Shown: piece after piece, positions 1 to 5,540 of the stretch | Position numbering within the stretch: the stretch's first letter is position 1 | Layout of the letters: every line of letters begins with the position of its first letter | From: a virus | IMG/VR virus record: IMGVR_UViG_3300027754_000372 | Location: 1-26,367 of that record | Length of the DNA stretch: 26,367 nt | Direction: 5' to 3' (one strand) | Program-made: the position numbers and the translations under genes | The notes under the pieces: model-generated | Seen by the model: the letters and a program-made list of their open reading frames with translations, nothing else | The model's database searches: none | Told to the model about the DNA's origin: nothing

Positions 1-453
1 GTTGAAGACAAACAACGTGTCGATGTACGCGACAGTGACTGCGCCGGCAAAGTCGGGGCTGGTGATTGCATCAAACGAGCCTGTTGGCTCGTGGTAGGTG
101 TAGCTCGGGCCATTGCAGGCAAAGAATATGGTGGCGCCGTTGTCCGCGATGGACACCGGGCCTGTGCCCGACACAGTGCCAAGCAGTTCAGGCGTTGCCG
201 TGGTGCTGGTGAGCCTGTAGACCTCAACGCCCGAGACGACATAGAAGTCCGACCCGTTGGTCTGGTGCGCCCACAAGCCCCGGATAGGCCCAGTGCCGAC
301 CGTCTGGAGAAACTCCAATCCTGGGGCGCGGTTCAAGAACCCCGCTTCCTTGCCGCCATCGGGGGTGGCTTCTGGGAAGAGGTTCACCATGCGATTGTTC
401 GCAGCGTTGATGCTGCGAGCAACGTAGGCTGAACCAAGGATGGGCGTGTGCAT
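1..453 (-). CDS. P22 gp10-like tail hub / packaged-DNA stabilisation protein (partial, 3' end outside window)
   Basis: An open minus-strand frame starts at ATG 453-451 and runs off the left edge without a stop, giving 151 residues. It begins MHTPILGSAYVARS, followed by INAANNRMVNLFPE and then APGLEFLQTVGTGPIRGLW. That text is typical of the N-terminus of phage proteins related to P22 gp10, which form the tail hub that plugs the portal/gp4 channel and keeps packaged DNA in the head. Full members are usually 450-700 residues, so most of the gene lies outside. Its ATG overlaps the stop of the preceding gene (TAATG), indicating translational coupling in the late operon. The gp4-like gene just upstream fits the P22 order. 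Family assignment is by recognition, not by a search. Confidence 0.72.
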   Translation of the reverse strand, partial: MHTPILGSAYVARSINAANNRMVNLFPEATPDGGKEAGFLNRAPGLEFLQTVGTGPIRGLWAHQTNGSDFYVVSGVEVYRLTSTTATPELLGTVSGTGPVSIADNGATIFFACNGPSYTYHEPTGSFDAITSPDFAGAVTVAYIDTLFVFN

Positions 454-1052
454 TACGCAGCAACGGCTTTGATAACAGCAAAATTAAAGACCGGCGTTTC
501 AGTGGTTGTGCCGCCCGTGGTGCGGAAAGTTAAGTTGAAACTCCCTGCCGCCACTGCGGTGACCATTAGGTCGTACAGATCAGTACCAGATTTTTGGCTT
601 AGAATAACCACATCAGTCGCTGCCACCGTGCTGTTGGTTACGGTAAATGTCGCTGCGGTAGTTGTCCCTGCTGCGCTGAACATTGTAACTGCGCCGGATG
701 TTTTGTTAAGCGTTACGCCTGTCGTGCGGCTAGTTAGCTGAGTTACTGCGCCCCCGGCGCCAGTTGCGTAACCAACGCCTGCCGTACCCGTTGAAACAAT
801 CGTGCCAGACGCGGTTAAGCTAGTCCCAGTGGCAGCGCCGATTACAGGCGTTACCATGACCATGCCAGTGCTAGTGCAAGCCGAAATAATTCCGCTGGCA
901 ACCGTTCCCAACGCAGGCGTTACCATCGTCGGGCTAGTGAACAACAATGTGGTGCTGATGCTCTTGGTTGTGCCAGATTGGACAAACGGAACAATGTCGG
1001 CGGCGTTAATGACGGTGGCAACGGGCAAGCCAGAAATGGCAACTGTGGTCAT
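453..1052 (-). CDS. Phage structural protein with beta-sandwich-like C-terminus, function unknown
   Basis: 199 residues starting at ATG 1052, two bases after the gp4-like stop, with an upstream AGGGA. The protein is very rich in Thr, Ala, Val and Gly and has almost no charged residues. The first 70 residues (TTVAISGLPVATVINAADIVP...SPTMVTPALGTVASGIIS) resemble the repetitive N-terminal segment of phage tail-fibre and decoration proteins. The rest (TAGVGYATGAGGAVTQLTS, then TFTVTNSTVAATDVVILS and FAVIKAVAA) looks like an all-beta domain common in environmental phage virion proteins. It lies between the gp4-like adaptor and gp10-like hub genes, so a tail-associated or head-decorating role is likely. 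The specific function is not known. Its C-terminal half resembles the 104-residue protein encoded at 2408-2722. Confidence 0.8.
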   Translation of the reverse strand: MTTVAISGLPVATVINAADIVPFVQSGTTKSISTTLLFTSPTMVTPALGTVASGIISACTSTGMVMVTPVIGAATGTSLTASGTIVSTGTAGVGYATGAGGAVTQLTSRTTGVTLNKTSGAVTMFSAAGTTTAATFTVTNSTVAATDVVILSQKSGTDLYDLMVTAVAAGSFNLTFRTTGGTTTETPVFNFAVIKAVAA

Positions 1053-1054
1053 GA

Positions 1055-1768
1055 TTAGTAGTTCCCTGCGAATATGTTGTAGCGTTGCCGAGTGCCCACA
1101 ATGCTGTACGGCAGCGACATGATGTCATCCGGGTTGTTGATGCGTTTCAAGTTGCGCTTGGATGTCATGGCGATCCGCGAGACTTGCGGCGATGGCTCGA
1201 CACCAAACTCAGCAGCGATCTCACAAGCCAGACAGTACCGGAACGCCCGCAGGTAGCCTGGCGGGAAGGACAATACGGTCGCCAGCGTGGCCGGTTGATC
1301 TAGCTCAGTTACCGAAACGAAGTGCCACTCCAGCACCTTGGTAGGCACCGGGTAGACGTACATCTCGATGTCAGGGTAATTCATGTTGATCCAAATCACC
1401 TGTGGGTAGGTGCTGGTCACAGTCTTTACCGCAATGCCGTTGTACTGCTGCTGGTTGATGATCTTAATGCCAAACGAGATGCCGTTTGCCGGGTCTTTGA
1501 AATAGGTCGAGTCATCCAGCAGGATGGGTCGGTTGCCAACAAAGTCGCCGGTTGGGCCAAGCGTGCGGCTGATAAAACCGGGAAGCCAACTGAACACCTG
1601 ATCCTGGGTGCTGAACACCGCCAAACGCTCGGTGCTCCACGAATCGATCATCTGATTCATGGCGGTAAGCGCGTCCTGCGACGTAGACGCGGATGGCGTC
1701 TCACCTTCAGCCAGTTGGCCAATCAGGCGCAGCGCCCCGTTGATCTGGTCCCCGGCGGTGGTACTCAT
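1055..1768 (-). CDS. P22 gp4-like head-tail adaptor / tail accessory factor
   Basis: 237 residues from ATG 1768. The N-terminus (GDQINGALRLIGQLAEGETP, then AMNQMIDSWSTERLAVF) is characteristic of the P22 gp4 adaptor family. These proteins bind under the portal dodecamer after packaging and form the platform for the tail hub. The helical start is followed by a mixed region containing PQVIWINMNYPDIEMYVYPVP and WHFVSVTELDQPATL, typical of the longer versions found outside enterobacterial phages (P22 gp4 itself has 166 residues). The start codon overlaps the stop of the 50-codon gene upstream (ATGA). Followed by the gp10-like gene two positions on, it keeps the P22 adaptor-hub order. Confidence 0.82.
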   Translation of the reverse strand: MSTTAGDQINGALRLIGQLAEGETPSASTSQDALTAMNQMIDSWSTERLAVFSTQDQVFSWLPGFISRTLGPTGDFVGNRPILLDDSTYFKDPANGISFGIKIINQQQYNGIAVKTVTSTYPQVIWINMNYPDIEMYVYPVPTKVLEWHFVSVTELDQPATLATVLSFPPGYLRAFRYCLACEIAAEFGVEPSPQVSRIAMTSKRNLKRINNPDDIMSLPYSIVGTRQRYNIFAGNY

Positions 1769-1917
1769 TCAGCAGGCTCCTTGCGGCGGCGGCGAAGCTC
1801 GTTCACCGGCTCGCCTGGAGTATACCGTACCCAGCCGTTCTTCTCATCTTGCTCGGCCTCAAGTTCCGCAATTGCGACCTTGGTGCCGTGTACAGGGTGC
1901 TTCAGATAGATTACCAC
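1765..1917 (-). CDS. Small conserved phage protein, 50 residues, GTG start
   Basis: An open frame starting at GTG 1917-1915 and ending with TGA 1767-1765, which overlaps the adaptor ATG (ATGA). The product reads MVIYLKHPVHGTKVAIAELE and then AEQDEKNGWVRYTPGEPVNE before a basic RRRRKEPAE tail. A good AGGGG Shine-Dalgarno lies about seven bases before the GTG. There is no ATG in the frame, so a start-codon-strict gene caller may miss it. Short proteins with this 'IYLKHPxHGxKVA...DExNGWxRY' pattern sit between coat and adaptor genes in many environmental podophages. Function unknown; possibly a small virion or assembly factor. Confidence 0.75.
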   Translation of the reverse strand: MVIYLKHPVHGTKVAIAELEAEQDEKNGWVRYTPGEPVNELRRRRKEPAE

Positions 1918-1937
1918 AGATCGCCCCTAGAATTTGT

Positions 1938-1966
1938 GCCCCCTACGCCTTGTGAGCGTAGGGGGC
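1938..1966 (-). terminator. Perfect 11-bp stem-loop inside late operon
   Basis: GCCCCCTACGC (1938-1948) and GCGTAGGGGGC (1956-1966) are perfectly complementary, with a 7-base loop. It lies in the 56-base gap after the 140-residue gene and just before the GTG-started small gene. On the minus strand it is followed by ACAAATTC, which lacks a real T tract. It may therefore be an attenuator, RNA-processing site or mRNA 3'-end stabiliser for the highly expressed coat/decoration genes rather than a strong intrinsic terminator. The function is inference; the structure is directly visible. Confidence 0.55.
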
Positions 1967-1973
1967 TATCGCT

Positions 1974-2396
1974 TTAAGCGATTCGGTACACAGTGTACGC
2001 AGCAGTGTCCGTTTTGCGGAACAAGAACTGCGCTGCGCCGCCAACGCCAGCAGCGCTGCCGGTGATAGCAACAACCAAGTTGCCAACCGCAGTGATGCCG
2101 GTGCCCACAACCACCGTGATCAACCCGGTCGAAGTACCCAAGTTGATGATCGTCAACTCAAACGTGCTGTTGACCTTTGAGTTGGTAAACACCGCGTCAA
2201 TCAAGGTAGCAGTCGGAAGCGTGTATGACGCCGCCGTGGTGGACGGGTTGCCCACCAAAATGCCGCCAGTAACTTGCGCAGCAGTCAGAGTCGCCGTGGC
2301 AGTCGCCGTCTGGGGCGCTGCTTGAACGCCCATGACGATTTCGTTGGTGTTGCCATCGGTGTATTGGTATCCACCACCTGAGTTAGGGAGAGCCAT
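1974..2396 (-). CDS. Putative virion decoration / structural protein
   Basis: 140 residues from ATG 2396, preceded by a strong AAAGGA seven bases upstream. The start MALPNSGGGYQYTDGNTNEI is a recognisable opening of a small structural protein found near coat genes of many environmental tailed phages. The middle (TATATATLTAAQVTGGILVG) and the remaining Thr/Val/Ala-rich text suggest an all-beta fold. No charged catalytic cluster, signal peptide or membrane segment is seen. Its position, two genes after the coat gene and ahead of a strong hairpin, suggests a protein made in high amounts, perhaps a capsid decoration protein. The exact role is not established. Confidence 0.8.
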   Translation of the reverse strand: MALPNSGGGYQYTDGNTNEIVMGVQAAPQTATATATLTAAQVTGGILVGNPSTTAASYTLPTATLIDAVFTNSKVNSTFELTIINLGTSTGLITVVVGTGITAVGNLVVAITGSAAGVGGAAQFLFRKTDTAAYTVYRIA

Positions 2397-2407
2397 GATA
2401 ATTTCCT

Positions 2408-2722
2408 TTAGATGTTGCCATCAGTAATAGTGCGATCAGGCCGCGACACTAGGACCAAGTAAACTTGGGCCGCAGTCGGGGTGATAGACGCCGCCGTGTT
2501 GTTGCTAAACGTGATCGCAAGGGTGTTTGCCGCAGAGACTCGGGAGCCAACAATGCCCAAACCAGCTTGCGTCGTGGGCTTGTTGACAAGAACCATGTCA
2601 CCGGGGAGAAGACCGTTAACCGTGAACGTCTGTTCTGCCGTCGTGTTGAGCACGATGAGAGCAGGCGACAAGGTTACGCTAATGACGGCCTGTTTAACCA
2701 GATTGCCAAGAACGTAACTCAT
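2408..2722 (-). CDS. Small structural protein directly after coat gene (possible decoration protein)
   Basis: 104 residues. The chosen start is ATG 2722-2720 (MSYVLGNLVKQAVISVTLSP), two bases after the coat stop; a longer reading would run back into the coat gene and is unlikely. The core (EQTFTVNGLLPGDMVLVNKP, then GLGIVGSRVSAANTLAITFS and AASITPTAAQVYLVLVSRP) is a small beta domain common in phage proteins encoded next to coat genes. It resembles the C-terminal half of the 199-residue protein at 453-1052: TFTV, then DMVLV or DVVIL, then a V.A...F.N-like stretch. Probably a virion surface protein; the role is inferred from position. Confidence 0.8.
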   Translation of the reverse strand: MSYVLGNLVKQAVISVTLSPALIVLNTTAEQTFTVNGLLPGDMVLVNKPTTQAGLGIVGSRVSAANTLAITFSNNTAASITPTAAQVYLVLVSRPDRTITDGNI

Positions 2723-2724
2723 GA

Positions 2725-3939
2725 TTAACCCCAGAGGCGCACGGCCATAGGTGCGCGGATGACGTTGAACCCGTACAGAACGTCGATACGACAAGGCATA
2801 CGGTCATTGTTGATGTCGTACTGGCGGACAATACGCAACGAAATGCCGTTGTGAACCTGGCGCGAAGCCATGTCCACACCCTGCGGCAGCAAGAGGTCAG
2901 CCGTAGCGAATGTGATTGCGTTCTTGTGGTAGATCAGATTCTGCGGGTACGCCGTAGAAGCCGAGCCAACGAACGTAACCGCAGCGTTATCTGCAGGGAA
3001 CGCATTGATTGTTGCCAGAGCGTTGGCAGACGTGTACATCGCGGGTGAGACCGCAATGCTAGTCCAAGAGCCGCTCGACGCCGTGTTGGCCGCTGTTACA
3101 ACGAACTGCTGCAAGCTGCCGGTAGACTGGCGGGTTTGCGGGTTGACGCTAAACACGTTGGCAACAGTGAACACATCACCGACAGTGACCGTGGCCGAAC
3201 CGGTGCCGCCGTCAATGCTGATGGTTGCCTGGCCCTCAGTACTAACCGCGCCATTGACAAGGATCGTGTCCGTCGTAGAACGTGACCCAGTGGTGTGGTT
3301 CACAATTGACTGCGACATGTTGACTTCGTCGTAGCCCAGAACACCAGTGCCCATCATGCCTGCCGTGAATTGGCGGGAAATGGTGCCGGTTGGGTTGAAG
3401 AAGCCTTTCATGCCTTCAACCAAGTTCGCGTTGGCAGCGGGGTTAACCGTAGCGTAGCGATCGTTCATCGGAGCAGCGTACTCATTCAACTTCTGGTTGC
3501 CTTGCAGCAGAACCAGCGAGGTGGACGGCGTGGTGCCAGGCGTGCCGACAGTCGAATAGATTGACTTGTAGGCGTTGGCAACATCGTTGTCGATGCTGGA
3601 GGCCAACTGCGAGATACGGGGTTTGAGAACCCGTTCCGCAAAATCGTCCAACTGCATGGTCAGTTCAGCAGATGTGAAGTTGACACCGATGTGCTTCTGG
3701 CTTGCGACCGTCAGCGTGGTGTACTGCTCGTTGTCATCCTGAACTTGCAGGGCGGCGCCATCGGTCACCAGAGCACGGTCGGGAAGACGAATGCGCAGGG
3801 TGGAGCCGATCTTTGCGCCTTCGACGGCAAACGAGTCGTCGTATTGGCGGTTGACGTTGCGGGTGAGCACCAGGTTGTTCTCGAGAATTTCGAGAGCCTT
3901 CCTGGTGATCATGTCAATGGTAAGAATGCTGTTAGACAC
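2725..3939 (-). CDS. Major capsid (coat) protein, P22 gp5-like
   Basis: 404 residues. The start is GTG 3939-3937 (MSNSILTIDMITRKALEILE), supported by TTAAGGA seven bases upstream; no ATG lies near. The N-terminal pattern (ITRKALEILENNLVLTRNVN, DDSFAVEGAKIGSTLRIRLP) and the C-terminal IRAPMAVRLWG match the P22 coat family, an HK97-fold shell protein of about 400-430 residues. The middle (around residues 225-300: TISIDGGTGSATVTVGDVFT) corresponds to the inserted beta domain seen in P22-like coats. The scaffold gene lies immediately upstream and decoration-type genes follow, as in P22-like head modules. GTG initiation for the most abundant protein is slightly unusual but has a strong ribosome site. 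Confidence 0.9.
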   Translation of the reverse strand: MSNSILTIDMITRKALEILENNLVLTRNVNRQYDDSFAVEGAKIGSTLRIRLPDRALVTDGAALQVQDDNEQYTTLTVASQKHIGVNFTSAELTMQLDDFAERVLKPRISQLASSIDNDVANAYKSIYSTVGTPGTTPSTSLVLLQGNQKLNEYAAPMNDRYATVNPAANANLVEGMKGFFNPTGTISRQFTAGMMGTGVLGYDEVNMSQSIVNHTTGSRSTTDTILVNGAVSTEGQATISIDGGTGSATVTVGDVFTVANVFSVNPQTRQSTGSLQQFVVTAANTASSGSWTSIAVSPAMYTSANALATINAFPADNAAVTFVGSASTAYPQNLIYHKNAITFATADLLLPQGVDMASRQVHNGISLRIVRQYDINNDRMPCRIDVLYGFNVIRAPMAVRLWG

Positions 3940-3957
3940 TTTGAGTCCTTAAAAAAG

Positions 3958-4689
3958 TTAGCGGAGGCGTGCTTCCATCTTCTTCACTTGTCTAGCGCGG
4001 TCGGCTGCGATCCATTCTGACGTGCTCATCGTTTTGATAGAGCGGGGGTCAGTTGTATCGTAAGCCGGCGATGCCTTGCCACTGGGCGTGACAGGTGTAA
4101 AAGGAGCGGGGGCACTAGAAGTCTTTTTGACCATCGGTTCCGAGGCCAGTTTGGCCTCGATACGTCCGATCTCTTTGGCTTGCACATAAGGCGCCAAGCG
4201 GGAAATACGATCTGCTTCTTTCGGGTTGGCACCGAGGTAGTAAGCTACATCAGGGCCAATATCCGACGATTGGATCGTCTGCGCCATCACGGTCGTGATC
4301 TTGAGGCTTGGATTGTACGCGACTTGTTCAAAATCATCGTACTTGTTCCGCGCCTCTTCTTCCCTGTCGTGATAAGCACCGAGAACTTCTGTCTGCTGGC
4401 GCTGCACATCCCGTTCGTAGAGCAACTGCTCGGCCTTCTTCATCGCCAATGCATCGGCGTAGGATTCAGTCGAGTCAAACTGCTCTGGTCGGGGATCAGC
4501 AGCGACAACGGGGGCAGTAACAACACGCTCTCGTTCCCACTTTCGTTGCTCGCGTGCGAGCCTCTTTCCTATCGCGGCGTCCAGTTCTTCTTGAGTGAAC
4601 GCCTTTACCGGCTGTGCTTCTACAGCTTCAGGTGCCGCCGTGGCTTCCTGTTCTGGCGCGGGATCTTCCGCTAGTACTTCTTCAGTCAT
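3958..4689 (-). CDS. Scaffolding protein
   Basis: 243 residues from ATG 4689, with AAGG upstream. The first 30 residues are acidic and Pro/Ala/Glu-rich (low complexity). The helical motif FTQEELDAAIGKRLAREQRK at residues 31-50 is widespread in phage scaffolding proteins. The remainder is highly charged and mostly helical, ending in a basic segment (SEWIAADRARQVKKMEARLR) like the coat-binding C-terminal helix-loop-helix of P22 gp8. Gene order (scaffold directly before coat) supports the call. The protein would build the procapsid interior and leave before or during packaging. Confidence 0.85.
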   Translation of the reverse strand: MTEEVLAEDPAPEQEATAAPEAVEAQPVKAFTQEELDAAIGKRLAREQRKWERERVVTAPVVAADPRPEQFDSTESYADALAMKKAEQLLYERDVQRQQTEVLGAYHDREEEARNKYDDFEQVAYNPSLKITTVMAQTIQSSDIGPDVAYYLGANPKEADRISRLAPYVQAKEIGRIEAKLASEPMVKKTSSAPAPFTPVTPSGKASPAYDTTDPRSIKTMSTSEWIAADRARQVKKMEARLR

Positions 4690-4709
4690 TGTGTGAACCT
4701 TACGATTCC

Positions 4710-4726
4710 CTGGTGAACCTCACCAG
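4710..4726. other. Short 7-bp stem-loop between coiled-coil and scaffold genes
   Basis: CTGGTGA (4710-4716) and TCACCAG (4720-4726) form a 7-bp stem with a 3-base loop in the 42-base gap between the coiled-coil gene and the scaffold gene. There is no T tract on either side. It may tune expression or mRNA decay, or be incidental. Confidence 0.3.
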
Positions 4727-4731
4727 TACGG

Positions 4732-5223
4732 TCATGCGTTGATTGCGGCAACTTTAGCTTGAAAAGTTGCAATGCGCGAGGCCAAAACACTTTGGGCCTC
4801 GGCAAGTTTTTCTTGCGCTTGCGTAAGTGTAGCCTCTCTAGCCGCCAGAGTTGCGGCCTGCGCATCTGCGGCCTTTACTTGAGCGGCAAGAACGCGGGCA
4901 TTTTCGCTGGCAGCAGCGGCCGCATCAGCGTCCCGTTTGTCCAAGTCCTTCTGTCGGGCGTCTTGCACTTGCTTCTTGGCGGCGGCGTCAGCCACGAGGT
5001 TACTTGCCGCCAGTTGGCTGGCTTGAGCATCGGCCTTGGTCGTGGCAAGCAGTTGTTTGGCGTCTTCACGCATCTTGGCGGCGTCTTCAACCGCCGTCAA
5101 AGCACCTTGGCGCACTGCAAGTTCATCCCGCAACGCCGCCATTGCCGCCAGGTCTTGCGGAAGTTGCTTGGTGAAATAGGTAACGTAGTCTACCGCCGCA
5201 GCGGAATCATTCTGGATGTTCAT
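4732..5223 (-). CDS. Alanine-rich coiled-coil protein, function unknown
   Basis: 163 residues from ATG 5223, with AAAGG about eight bases upstream. After a short N-terminus (MNIQNDSAAAVDYVTYFTKQ), almost the whole protein is a long, charged, Ala/Gln/Lys/Asp-rich helix (residues 25-160, e.g. DAAKMREDAKQLLATTKADA) with clear coiled-coil character. No signal peptide or membrane segment is seen, so a spanin role is not supported. It sits directly before the scaffold gene in the head module, which suggests an assembly or internal virion role. Function not recognised. Confidence 0.75.
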   Translation of the reverse strand: MNIQNDSAAAVDYVTYFTKQLPQDLAAMAALRDELAVRQGALTAVEDAAKMREDAKQLLATTKADAQASQLAASNLVADAAAKKQVQDARQKDLDKRDADAAAAASENARVLAAQVKAADAQAATLAAREATLTQAQEKLAEAQSVLASRIATFQAKVAAINA

Positions 5224-5233
5224 AGCAGCACCT

Positions 5234-5539
5234 TTAGACGTAGTAGCTGATGTTGATCTTGGCGCTGGCCACCTGTTCGATGAACTGGATTTGGCCTATA
5301 TCGCCATCGTACTGTAATGTCACGCCAGCCGCAAGGGGCATCCCCACCGAAGCGGTAGGCGCTATGCCATCATCACGCCAGCGAACAGCTTGCGTCTCGG
5401 GGGTGATGATAGCAATTGACGGGCGGCAACTCAGGCCGTTCAGGTCCGTAACAGGCACGGTCAGACTCGTAGCCGAGCTAAGAGTCGTAATTTGCTGGTA
5501 GCCCAACCGGCCGGTGATAGCCTTCAAATTCACTGCCAT
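5234..5539 (-). CDS. Small phage head-module protein, function unknown
   Basis: 101 residues from ATG 5539 (MAVNLKAITGRLGYQQITTL), preceded by GGAG. A longer open frame back to 5635 overlaps the upstream 856-residue gene and has no better start. The sequence contains VPVTDLNGLSCRPSIAIITP and AVRWRDDGIAPTASVGMPLAAG. This pattern (a residue value, 'R(W/Y)RDDG.APTA..G', then 'Y.G') is familiar from small phage virion proteins whose genes cluster near the portal or capsid. It is predicted soluble and mostly beta. The stop of the preceding gene is two bases upstream. Role inferred as structural only. Confidence 0.78.
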   Translation of the reverse strand: MAVNLKAITGRLGYQQITTLSSATSLTVPVTDLNGLSCRPSIAIITPETQAVRWRDDGIAPTASVGMPLAAGVTLQYDGDIGQIQFIEQVASAKINISYYV

Positions 5540-5540
5540 T

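Noticed and set aside
4732-5223. Coiled-coil protein as a spanin or lysis protein
   Set aside because: No membrane helix, signal peptide or lipobox is present, and the gene is in the head-assembly module.
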